Shown piece after piece: positions 37,348 through 46,400 of a stretch of 64,000 nt of DNA. The position numbers were made by a program, and so were the translations under genes. Source of the DNA: Flavobacterium sp. HSC-61S13 (GTDB lineage: Bacteria > Bacteroidota > Bacteroidia > Flavobacteriales > Flavobacteriaceae); NCBI RefSeq assembly GCF_024171535.1, contig NZ_JALJZV010000002.1:289884-353883 (forward strand), written 5' to 3'. The notes under the pieces are model-generated. The model was not told the origin of the DNA and did no database searches. It was given only the letters and a program-made list of their open reading frames with translations. Positions within the stretch are counted from its first letter, which is position 1; each line of letters opens with the position of its first letter.

Positions 37348-37761
37348 ATGAAAAAATTAATTTACTTAATACTTGGTATTTTCTTTGGAATAGCCATGTT
37401 TAAATCTGGAGCTTCCTCGTGGTTTCGCATTTATGAAATGTTTCAATTTGATTCGTTTCACATGTATGGAATCATTGGTTCCGCTTTGGTCATAGCCGTA
37501 GCAGCTGTGCAAATCATCAAAAGAAAAAACATCAAGGATGTGACGGGAAATCCAATTGTTTTTCAAGACAAGAAAAAAGGCTTTGTTCGTTATGTGGTTG
37601 GCGGAACTATATTCGGATTGGGCTGGGCGCTTGGAGGTGCATGCCCGGGACCGATGTTTGTATTGCTAGGAGCTGGATTTTTTCCAATCGCTATTGCCAT
37701 TATTGGCGCCTTATTAGGCACCTGGATTTACGGCCTGATTCAAAATAAACTTCCTCATTAG
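37348..37761 (+). CDS. YeeE/YedE-family sulfur transporter subunit B
   Basis: This is a 137-residue protein with four hydrophobic helices and the hallmark GLGWALGGACPGPMFVLLGAG, whose cysteine is the conserved relay residue of the C-terminal half of YeeE. It is the second half of a split transporter with the gene 18 nt upstream. The pair would function together in the inner membrane. The downstream spacer holds a structured repeat, then the Crp/Fnr regulator gene. Confidence 0.9.
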   Translation: MKKLIYLILGIFFGIAMFKSGASSWFRIYEMFQFDSFHMYGIIGSALVIAVAAVQIIKRKNIKDVTGNPIVFQDKKKGFVRYVVGGTIFGLGWALGGACPGPMFVLLGAGFFPIAIAIIGALLGTWIYGLIQNKLPH

Positions 37762-37784
37762 CCTATCGCATAGGCTCACTGGAA

Positions 37785-37900
37785 TACGCAATAAGGATGG
37801 AAGCGATATCCTTTTGCGAAACGCAGTGAGCGAAAGATAAAGCGGACAGCCTGGGCCGAAGGCATTGCCAAAATCAGCTTTGATTTTGCCAATATTCTGC
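37785..37900. repeat. Structured intergenic element, probably dispersed
   Basis: The stretch holds GGATGGAAGCGATATCC, a hairpin CTTTTGCG / CGAAAG around a CGCAGTGAG loop, then AAGCGGACAGCCTGG, and an inverted repeat around GGCAAAATCA/TGATTTTGCC. From memory, elements with the GATGGAAGCG...AAGCGGACAGC pattern occur downstream of many genes in flavobacterial genomes; I cannot verify that here. Confidence 0.5.
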
Positions 37901-37968
37901 CTACAGGTTTGTAAGATGGATAAAATAACGCTATTTTTAGCCTCTATTAATTTGCTTATACCTTTTTT

Positions 37969-38607
37969 ATGAATCACGTGATACGAGAAGCTTATGGTGC
38001 TGTTTTTGAAGATGCTTTGATTGAAGAGTTAATCGAAATATCGACTATTTACGATTTTGAGGAAGGCGATAAATTGATTGAAATTGGCGAATACATCAAG
38101 AAAATGCCGCTATTATTACATGGCGCTATCAAAATTATGCGCGAAGATAAAGATGAGGGTGAATTGTTGTTGTACTTTATTGAAAAGGGAGATACCTGTG
38201 CCTTTACGCTCATTTGTAGTTTGGGAGAAAAACGCAGCGAGATTCGTGCTATCGCAGAAACTTCCGGTTCCCTAGCGATGGTACCCGTTTCAAAAATGGA
38301 AGAATGGATGGGCAAATATCGCAGTTGGCGCAATTTTGTATTGAACAGTTACAACAACCGTTTGTCAGAGATGTTGGTCGCAGTGGATAATTTAGCTTTT
38401 ATGAAAATGGATGATCGCTTATTGAGCCATTTGCAAGAAAAAGCAAAAATAAACAACAGCACAATCATCAACAACACCCATCAGGAAATCGCTTACGAAC
38501 TCAATACCTCGCGTGTGGTCATCTCGAGACTGCTCAAGAGTTTTGAGAATGACGGCCTGATTCGATTGAATCGCAAAAACATAGAACTCTTACATTCAGA
38601 AAAGTAA
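37969..38607 (+). CDS. Crp/Fnr family regulator of the sulfur cluster
   Basis: The protein has 212 residues. It has an N-terminal cyclic-nucleotide-binding beta-roll fold (about 15-120), a dimerisation helix and a C-terminal winged helix with the recognition segment ELNTSRVVISRLLKSFENDGLI. The cAMP-contact residues of E. coli Crp are not evident. Two cysteines, 77 and 83, sit in the beta-roll (GDTCAFTLICS), a plausible site for sensing persulfide or other reactive sulfur (inference). It is flanked by the transporter and persulfide dioxygenase genes. GTAAC-N4-GTTAC palindromes occur before the cluster's transcripts. Confidence 0.93.
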   Translation: MNHVIREAYGAVFEDALIEELIEISTIYDFEEGDKLIEIGEYIKKMPLLLHGAIKIMREDKDEGELLLYFIEKGDTCAFTLICSLGEKRSEIRAIAETSGSLAMVPVSKMEEWMGKYRSWRNFVLNSYNNRLSEMLVAVDNLAFMKMDDRLLSHLQEKAKINNSTIINNTHQEIAYELNTSRVVISRLLKSFENDGLIRLNRKNIELLHSEK

Positions 38608-38633
38608 CACATCACGCTTTTAATTCCCCGTGT

Positions 38634-38647
38634 GTAACTCAGGTTAC
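38634..38647. promoter_or_regulatory. Operator 3, GTAAC-TCAG-GTTAC palindrome
   Basis: This has perfect 5-bp arms with a 4-bp spacer. It is followed after exactly 22 nt by TAATTTTA, so its centre would be near -42 of the persulfide dioxygenase promoter. Confidence 0.75.
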
Positions 38648-38669
38648 TGCAAATGATTCAAAAGCTTTG

Positions 38670-38677
38670 TAATTTTA
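38670..38677 (+). promoter_or_regulatory. -7-like element of the persulfide dioxygenase gene
   Basis: TAATTTTA differs from TAnnTTTG at the last base. It was identified by its fixed 22-nt spacing from operator 3. The leader to the ATG at 38786 is about 100 nt. Confidence 0.5.
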
Positions 38678-38785
38678 CATCAGTTAACCATAAGGACCTG
38701 AAATCACCTTAACCGTGCTTTTGCTAAAAATGCCACGTGTATCTGACTCCTTTCAGCCATCCTTAATTTAAAATAATATTGAAAA

Positions 38786-40195
38786 ATGAAAATAGAACAA
38801 ATTTACACAGGATGTTTGGCTCAAGGAGCCTACTATATAGAAAGTGAAGGAGAAGTAGCCATTATAGACCCACTTCGCGAAGTACAACAATACATTGATA
38901 AAGCCACGGCTAGCGGTGCTAAAATAAAATATATTTTCGAGACCCATTTCCACGCAGATTTCGTTAGTGGACATGTGACCCTGGCACAAAAAACTGGGGC
39001 TCCAATTATTTATGGACCTACAGCTAGTCCTACCTTTGAAGCACATATTGCGACAGATGGAGAGGTTTTCAAATTGGGAAAAATTACGCTAACAGCGTTG
39101 CACACGCCTGGACATACTATGGAAAGTACGACTTACTTACTTAAGGATGAAAATGGACATGATCACGCTATCTTTAGTGGAGACACTTTGTTTTTAGGTG
39201 ACGTGGGACGCCCTGACCTGGCTCAAAAGGCAACAAGTATGACCCAAGAAGAACTCGCAGGGACGCTTTTTCACAGTTTAAGAAACAAAATCATGACCTT
39301 GGGTGACCACGTAATCGTATATCCTGCTCATGGAGCTGGATCGGCATGCGGAAAAAACTTAAGCAAGGAAACCATCGGAAATTTAGGCGAACAGAAACAA
39401 ACCAATTACGCTTTGCGCGCCGATATGACGGAAGCGGAATTTATTGCAGAAGTCACCGACGGCTTACTACCTCCTCCTAGTTATTTTCCGTTGAATGTTA
39501 AACTCAACAAAGAAGGCTACGAGGATGTTGAGAAAATCATTCGAGAAAATCAAGCTTTAGATCCAGCAGCTTTCCAATTGGTAGCTGATGAAAACACAGC
39601 CCTAATTTTAGATGTTCGTTCGGTTTCTGATTTTGCTCAAGGACATATTCCAGGTTCCATTTTTATCGGTATTGACGGACAGTTTGCCCCATGGGTAGGT
39701 GCACTAATTACCGACATACAACAACCTATAGTTATCGTAGCCCCAGAAGGACGTGAAGAAGAAACTATTGTCCGCTTGTCAAGAGTTGGTTATGATAATT
39801 CTCTAGGATTTCTTAAAGGAGGCTTTGATGCTTGGAAGAAATCAGGTCTGGAAATTGATACGGTAGATCAAATCAGCGCGGAAGAGTTTGCCAATAAAAT
39901 GCACCAAGAAGAATTGAATGTCTTTGACGTCCGCAAACCCGGCGAATTTGAAGCATCGCATTTGGAAGTTGTTAACCACATCCCCTTAGATGTTTTAAAC
40001 GAACATTTAGCCGATTTCCCAACAGATCAACCTTTTTACATACATTGTGCTGGCGGTTACCGTTCTTTGATCGCTGCGTCGATTTTAAAAGCAAGAGGTT
40101 ATCACAACATGATTGATGTTATCGGAGGTTTTGCTTCGATCAAACAAACCGATTTAAAAACGACCGAATTCGTTTGCCCTTCAACTTTAAAGTAA
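38786..40195 (+). CDS. Persulfide dioxygenase-rhodanese fusion
   Basis: The protein has 469 residues. Residues 1-255 form an ETHE1-like metallo-beta-lactamase domain with the iron ligands in THFHADFVSGH (H54, H56, D58, H63), HTPGHTMES and SGDTLFLGDVGRPDL. Two rhodanese domains follow. The first (about 262-365) has APEGREEE where the catalytic cysteine loop should be and so looks inactive. The second has HCAGGYRS with Cys421. Such enzymes oxidise glutathione persulfide to sulfite and move sulfane sulfur to or from thiosulfate. It is the last gene of the sulfur cluster, under operator 3. Its stop codon lies in a heptamer repeat. Confidence 0.94.
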   Translation: MKIEQIYTGCLAQGAYYIESEGEVAIIDPLREVQQYIDKATASGAKIKYIFETHFHADFVSGHVTLAQKTGAPIIYGPTASPTFEAHIATDGEVFKLGKITLTALHTPGHTMESTTYLLKDENGHDHAIFSGDTLFLGDVGRPDLAQKATSMTQEELAGTLFHSLRNKIMTLGDHVIVYPAHGAGSACGKNLSKETIGNLGEQKQTNYALRADMTEAEFIAEVTDGLLPPPSYFPLNVKLNKEGYEDVEKIIRENQALDPAAFQLVADENTALILDVRSVSDFAQGHIPGSIFIGIDGQFAPWVGALITDIQQPIVIVAPEGREEETIVRLSRVGYDNSLGFLKGGFDAWKKSGLEIDTVDQISAEEFANKMHQEELNVFDVRKPGEFEASHLEVVNHIPLDVLNEHLADFPTDQPFYIHCAGGYRSLIAASILKARGYHNMIDVIGGFASIKQTDLKTTEFVCPSTLK

Positions 40196-40226
40196 TCAGT
40201 GATCCGTAATCAGTAATCAGTGATTA
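40192..40226. repeat. Heptanucleotide array at the 3' end of the persulfide dioxygenase gene
   Basis: The units are GTAATCA GTGATCC GTAATCA GTAATCA GTGATTA, the same heptamers as at 10351-10409. The first unit supplies the stop codon TAA of the preceding gene. Confidence 0.85.
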
Positions 40227-40282
40227 GATGTTGTAGGAAAAGAAATTACATAAGAACACCAGCTTAAATGACTTTTATTACC

Positions 40283-40317
40283 CCCTGTTTTTATCCTGGT
40301 AAAAACAGGGTTTTTTT
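40283..40317 (+). terminator. Intrinsic terminator of the persulfide dioxygenase transcript
   Basis: An 11-bp stem CCCTGTTTTTA / TAAAAACAGGG is followed by seven T on the plus strand. Confidence 0.92.
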
Positions 40318-40345
40318 ATATAATCCTACTGAAAGATCAAGCCAT

Positions 40346-40380
40346 AAAAAAAGCCAGAAGCAAATGCTTCTGGCTTTTCT
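40346..40380. terminator. Bidirectional terminator, mainly for lepA
   Basis: A 12-bp stem AAGCCAGAAGCA / TGCTTCTGGCTT with a 2-nt loop has A runs on the left and T on the right. It lies 67 nt beyond the lepA stop. Confidence 0.88.
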
Positions 40381-40446
40381 ATTTTATAAGGAGTTTTTAT
40401 ATAGAAATACTTCGTCTGCACCACTGAGCACAAACAAAACTATTAA

Positions 40447-42243
40447 TTAATCGTTTAATTTTAAAACTGCCATAAATGCTTCTTGAGGAATCTCTACGTT
40501 TCCTACTTGACGCATACGTTTCTTACCTGCTTTTTGTTTTTCAAGTAATTTACGTTTACGAGAGATATCCCCCCCGTAACATTTAGCCGTTACGTCTTTA
40601 CGCAAAGCTTTTACCGTCTCACGAGCAATTACTTTAACTCCAATTGCCGCTTGAATTGGAATATCAAACTGCTGACGTGGAATCAATTCTTTTAGTTTCT
40701 CACACATCTTTTTACCGATATGGTGTGCGTTGTCTTCGTGTATTAATGCAGAAAGTGCATCTACAATATGTGCGTTTAACAACACATCGACTTTTACCAA
40801 TTTAGAGGTACGCATTCCTATAGGAGCATAATCAAAAGAAGCATAGCCCTTGGATACGGTTTTTAGACGATCGTAGAAGTCAAAAACGATCTCAGCTAAT
40901 GGCATATCAAAAGACAACTCCACACGCTCCGGCGTCAAATAATTCTGATTGGTGATCAATCCCCGTTTCTCGATACACAAACTCATTACTTGACCTACGA
41001 AATCCGATTTGGTAATGATCGTCGCCTTGATATAAGGCTCCTCTACACGCTCTAATTTAGAAGGTTCAGGTAAGTCTGATGGGTTGTTGACGATTAACGG
41101 TGTATCTGGATTTTTCTTGGTATAAGCCAAATACGAAACGTTGGGTACTGTAGTAATCACCGTCATATTAAATTCTCTTTCCAAACGTTCTTGGATGATT
41201 TCCATATGTAGCATTCCCAAGAATCCACAACGGAAACCAAAGCCCAATGCTGCAGAACTCTCTGCGGCAAAAACCAAGGAAGCATCGTTTAACTGTAGTT
41301 TCTCCATAGAGTTTCTCAACTCCTCGTAGTCCTCCGTATCTACCGGATAAATTCCAGCAAATACCATTGGTTTTACGTTTTCAAAACCGGCAATCATATT
41401 TTGAGTTGGCGTTTTAGCATCGGTAAGTGTATCCCCTACTTTTACCTCTTTAGCCTCTTTTATTCCAGATATCAAATACCCAACATCTCCTGTAGAGATT
41501 TTCTGTTTTGGGGTTTGGTTTAATTTTAGGGTTCCAATTTCATCGGCGAAATATTCATTACCAGTAGCCATGAACTTGATTTTTTGCCCTTTTGAAATAG
41601 AACCATTAATCACGCGGAAAATAACTTCAATTCCACGGAATGGATTGTAAACCGAGTCAAAAATCAAGGCTTGTAACGGCTCCTCAGGATCTCCTTTTGG
41701 AGGAGGAATTCGCTCGATAATTGCTGCTAAAATATCTTCAACTCCCAGTCCTGTTTTTCCAGAAGCTGGAATAATATCTTCGTAATCACACCCTAAAAGT
41801 TCCACGATATCATCACTTACTTCTTCAGGGTTTGCACTTGGTAAATCAATCTTGTTTAAGACCGGAATGATTTCAAGATCATTCTCCAATGCCAAATACA
41901 AATTGGATATGGTTTGAGCTTGTATACTTTGTGCTGCATCAACAATCAATAAAGCCCCCTCACAGGCTGCAATCGAACGCGATACTTCATAAGAGAAATC
42001 TACGTGTCCCGGAGTATCTATCAAGTTAAGAATATAGTTTTCTCCCTTATACATATATTCCATCTGGATGGCATGAGACTTGATGGTTATACCACGCTCT
42101 CGCTCCAAATCCATATTATCCAATAATTGGGCTTGCTTCTCTCTTGACGTAACAGTCTGGGTAGCGTCCAAAAGTCTATCTGCCAAGGTACTTTTACCGT
42201 GGTCGATATGGGCAATAATACAAAAGTTTCTTATGTTCTTCAT
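40447..42243 (-). CDS. lepA: Translation elongation factor 4 (LepA)
   Basis: LepA is a ribosome-bound GTPase that remodels stalled or initiating ribosomes. The 598-residue length is canonical. The G-motifs are AHIDHGKST (G1), DTPGH (G3) and NKIDLP (G4). The C-terminal domain carries [23 protein letters not shown], unique to LepA. The gene is monocistronic. A TATATTTG -7 element lies about 135 nt upstream, so the leader is long. Confidence 0.98.
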   Translation of the reverse strand: MKNIRNFCIIAHIDHGKSTLADRLLDATQTVTSREKQAQLLDNMDLERERGITIKSHAIQMEYMYKGENYILNLIDTPGHVDFSYEVSRSIAACEGALLIVDAAQSIQAQTISNLYLALENDLEIIPVLNKIDLPSANPEEVSDDIVELLGCDYEDIIPASGKTGLGVEDILAAIIERIPPPKGDPEEPLQALIFDSVYNPFRGIEVIFRVINGSISKGQKIKFMATGNEYFADEIGTLKLNQTPKQKISTGDVGYLISGIKEAKEVKVGDTLTDAKTPTQNMIAGFENVKPMVFAGIYPVDTEDYEELRNSMEKLQLNDASLVFAAESSAALGFGFRCGFLGMLHMEIIQERLEREFNMTVITTVPNVSYLAYTKKNPDTPLIVNNPSDLPEPSKLERVEEPYIKATIITKSDFVGQVMSLCIEKRGLITNQNYLTPERVELSFDMPLAEIVFDFYDRLKTVSKGYASFDYAPIGMRTSKLVKVDVLLNAHIVDALSALIHEDNAHHIGKKMCEKLKELIPRQQFDIPIQAAIGVKVIARETVKALRKDVTAKCYGGDISRKRKLLEKQKAGKKRMRQVGNVEIPQEAFMAVLKLND

Positions 42244-42592
42244 CGTCGTTCAATATCTGTTGGTTCCACTGCGCGGAGATCAAAAAAACCTACTTTTTAT
42301 CGTAGTAATCATCGCGCAATTGTTGTTTATTTTTGTATAGTTTGCCGCAAATAATGCCCTAACTATAGTATATGGTGCAAATATAGTTTAAAGTTTGAAT
42401 CTTTTTTTATATTTTTTAATCTGTACGCCCGTATCTCAGCAGAAAAGCAACGTCCTCTTCCCGTTGTAATTATAAATTTTCTAACATTCACTGCTGTAAA
42501 GGCCCTCAACTACATAGTCCATGTAAGTACAACCAACAGTTACAAACACCTATTGTCTAAAAAACTGTATCTTTAACCTATCTAATTCAATA
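42244..42592. other. Divergent intergenic region of lepA and the 42.6-kb lipoprotein gene
   Basis: No reading frame is convincing. The minus strand carries TATATTTG at 42385-42378, a full match to the TAnnTTTG -7 element, facing lepA. Nothing else is recognisable. Confidence 0.55.
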
Positions 42593-43477
42593 ATGAATAT
42601 TATGAAATTTCTCCAATTGCTTCTAACTGTGCTGGTTTTCGCTAGTAGTTGTGCTCAAAAAGCAGACGTAACCGAAATCCTATACCCTTTCCCAAAAGAT
42701 TTAAAAGAGGTATCAGGTATGCATTTAGACCGCAATAATTTATTATGGGTAGTTGAAGACAGCGGCAATAAAAATGAAATTTACGCTTTAGATCCACACG
42801 GAAAACTTCAAAAAACAGTTCAAATCACCAACGCACAAAATAATGATTGGGAGGACTTAACTTACGATGAACACGACAATTTATACATCGGAGACTTTGG
42901 CAATAACGACAACGATCGTCAAAATCTTAAAATACTTAAGATCGACGCCACTGATTTAAAAAGCAAGACAGAAGTTACCGCTACAGAAATCGAATTTTAC
43001 TATCCAGAACAACAGCAATTTCCTCCCAAAAAGACCCATTTATTGTATGATGCAGAAGCCTTTTTTGTATTGGGTGATTCGTTTTATGTTTTCACCAAAA
43101 ACAGAAGCAAAGGTTTTGACGGAACTTCTTTGGTTTATAAAATCCCGAATCGAGTAGGCCGTCATGCAGCACAGTTAATCGGCGAATTTAAAACCTGCGG
43201 CATCTACCAAAAATGCGCTGTGACTAGCGCAGCAATTAGCCCTGACTTAAAAACAATCGCCCTATTGACACAGGGTAAAGTCTGGCTAATCGAGAACTTT
43301 AAAAAAGACGGTATACTCTCAGGAAACATATCGTCCTATGATTTAAAAGAGCTTACTCAAAAAGAATCGATTCTCTTTGAAAACAATCAGACACTTCTCT
43401 TGTCGGATGAGGCCAAAAAGAAAACAGGCGGTCAAGTATATCGCGTAACTATCGCAGACCTAAAAACCAAATCCTAA
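42593..43477 (+). CDS. Propeller-like lipoprotein, function unknown
   Basis: This 294-residue protein has a lipobox VFASSC after a short hydrophobic signal. The mature part shows repeated strand motifs (DLKEVSGMHLDRNNLLWVVEDSGNKNEIYALDPHG, NDWEDLTYDEHDNLYIGDFGNN, ISPDLKTIALLTQGKVWLIE), like a beta-propeller of the SdiA-regulated or esterase-like type. An alternative start nine bases downstream is equally possible. Its 3' end overlaps the convergent phosphoesterase-barrel gene by 18 nt. I do not recognise a specific function. Confidence 0.75.
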   Translation: MNIMKFLQLLLTVLVFASSCAQKADVTEILYPFPKDLKEVSGMHLDRNNLLWVVEDSGNKNEIYALDPHGKLQKTVQITNAQNNDWEDLTYDEHDNLYIGDFGNNDNDRQNLKILKIDATDLKSKTEVTATEIEFYYPEQQQFPPKKTHLLYDAEAFFVLGDSFYVFTKNRSKGFDGTSLVYKIPNRVGRHAAQLIGEFKTCGIYQKCAVTSAAISPDLKTIALLTQGKVWLIENFKKDGILSGNISSYDLKELTQKESILFENNQTLLLSDEAKKKTGGQVYRVTIADLKTKS

Positions 43478-46400
43478 ACCAAATACAAATCGTCCACCGT
43501 CTTCACTTTTAAAATAAGACGTTTGAAGCGTCAGTGATTCGATGGCATTGACCCAAAATCCAAGGCCGTAGGAGTTGTGCCATTTATTGGATGACTCCCC
43601 CGGATTCCACACCCTACCATAATCAAAACCAACTAACATTCCATATTGCATAGGAACCAGACCTCCGTTGACCGCTCCTATATTCCATCGTATATCGGAA
43701 CTGTGTACAAAAGCTTGTTTACCCGTAAAGCGCTCCGGTCTAAAACCTCGTAATTCGTCATTACCCCCTAAAGTCGCTGCATGATAAAAATCAAAATTAT
43801 CCTCAATTCGCGCTTTGTATTTAAATTTGGAAGCCCATACAAAACGTTCTAATCGATCAATCGGGACATTAAAATTTAGGCTTGTATTGATAAAACCAAA
43901 TTGCTTATCGCTGTTGTCTATATTATATTTCCAACCGGATTCCCAATGAAAACCAAACCCTAAAGTCGGTTTTGATTTGGAATTATACCGCTCATAATCA
44001 TAATTAATCTGAGCTCCTAAATACTGTTGAAAACGAAACACTTCTGGGGAAATCTCAACGGATTCTGACACAAAACGACCGGAGGTTTGCGCTACTTTTA
44101 AGACCTCAAAACTCGCTGCGATTTCAAAATTGCCTCCTAAGTCACCTTCGTAACGGTAAGCGGGTTTGATCTGATACGATTCAATACGCACCCGCTTGTA
44201 GTCATCTCCTTTTTCTTCGTCAAAATAATGGGTTTCATTGCCAAAACCATAAAAGTTTTGCGAGAAATTAGGGCTGGTCGCCTTAGCCTCTATAGCAAAC
44301 ATCCACGAATTACTTGCATTGGCAAAAAAGCCTTTATACGCTCCATCAACACCTTGAGTCTCAAAGGAATAATTGGCTTTAAAAGTATGTTTGGTCGTAA
44401 ACGGATCTTGCACGAAATTATTTCTAACCGAAGAATAATTCAACCCTATTTTCACACCGTCATCGGGATTATATCCCACATTGGGCAACAGCATATTTAC
44501 GTTTAATGGCACCTTGCGATAATCGTAATTATTTAAATCGTATCGATCGCTATAAACCGTCCGAACTTTTAAATCCGATTCCACCGTATTTTCTTTCGTT
44601 TTATAGTCGTAGACGATCAATTGCCTGTTATTTTCTATTTTAAATAGATCGTGATTCTGCCCTCCAATTAATCTAATTTTAATCTTTGCAGCACCCTCAC
44701 CCAACACCTGAAATTCATCCTGATCATCTAAGCCATAAACCCAAAGCTCCTTGGTTTCATCTGGAGTATAAGTTCTCTCAAAAAATTTCTCTTCCCCCGT
44801 TTTTTTATTGCGATACTGCTCCAAATGGACCCTTCCATTTGCTAATCTTGTAATGACAAATCGATCTTTCTTATCCGTTCCTCTTACAATTGCAGTCTCT
44901 GCCAATGCGCGATAATATTTTCGAGCAAAATCAGCCAAACCGGCTCTTCGGATCTTTAAAGTCTCGATAATGCGTCTCATCTCCTCATCCTGTACTTCCT
45001 TCGGTAATTTAGAAAAACTTGCCTCGATATTACTATCGGTCAAGGTATTTTCAATTTCTTTAGCCTGATTCACCCAGTCCTCTTCTGTTTTATTCTTTAA
45101 AAAATCAACATCCATCGGGAAGGCCGTTTTATTGATCCATCTCGGCGCTGGAAATTCCTCTTTAAAACTCTGCATATGCCTTAAAGGCGGTAGTTTTTTA
45201 ATAAGCGATAACAAAGCCCCATCAATTTTTGCAAAGGCTTGATCGCGATCTCTAGGAATCGGTTTATATAGGACTGCTGCTGTTTCTTTAAATTCTGCCC
45301 AGCGCCATTGATCTGCATGTCTATCCCAATCCCCTATCAACATATCAAACAAACGAGCTTTTAAATAGGCTGTATCATCGATTTTATACTTTTCGTCTTT
45401 TCTTAAATTATTCATCACGTCATCCGTGCTAACAATGACTTGGGCATTTCCAAAAGACTCTTCCTCCTCATGCCCATCAGTAGGACGCTCTTCTATCATA
45501 TATAATTCGTCGCCATAAACCGCGTTATACCTACCTAAAGCGGGTTGCTTCGGTATGTAATACAACTCGGGGTTGGTATGATAAATTCCTAGATAATCCG
45601 ATAAATCGCCAATAATAAACGGAGTAAAAGGATGGGCTGTCGTATAAAAATCATAAATAAATCGTTCAGCAAAAGTTCCCTTTATCGATTCCTCCACATA
45701 TTGATCTTTAAAAACGGCCGATTGAACAAAACGTGAGGCGCTTTTTTTAACACCACGCATCACGTACTCTTTGCCGTCTCCCGACATCAATCGCAACGAT
45801 AAGGATTGGTTTCCTCCTCCAGAAATTTTTGGTTTTAAACCACCGTGAATATCTTCCAAATACAGTGTCGGTGCTTCAATATCAACTCCGTAATACTTGC
45901 GGTAATGATCTCCCCATAAATAAGTGTAAAAGCCGCGTTTTTTAGTCCACGATTTGGGATAAATAGCTGCCGCAAAAAATTTCGGTTTTTCGTTCGAAAA
46001 CACGAATTGCTGCTCTTTTAAAGGACTGATGATTTGTCGACTGAATACCAATTGCTCTGTACCACCTTCTACGGCATAAAAATGTATATTCGACGCTCCG
46101 TCCTTTAGGACCTGTAAAGTAGCATAACCCAACTTACCTGACGAAAAGCTTATCGGTTGTATAGCCCGCGCTTCCTCTTGCTTAGAACCTGCACCACTGA
46201 TAACTTGCTTGACTCCGTCTTTTTCAATATATTGTTGCGTGTGTTCGTGTCCAGACACTATAATAATATTATCCTGCCCTTGAACCAAAGTACGCACTCG
46301 ATCTGCCAATTCGCTATAACGCTTGTTCTGAATTTCTTGCGGACTGCCCCCTGAAACTTTTCTCAAATAATTGATCGCGCTACCTAAAACTGGTGCAGGA

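Noticed and set aside
38603..38618. Additional GTAAC half site before the persulfide dioxygenase gene
   Set aside because: GTAAC is followed by CACGC instead of GTTAC, so only one arm matches.
40268..40450. Plus-strand frame of 60 codons
   Set aside because: It runs through two terminator hairpins between convergent genes.
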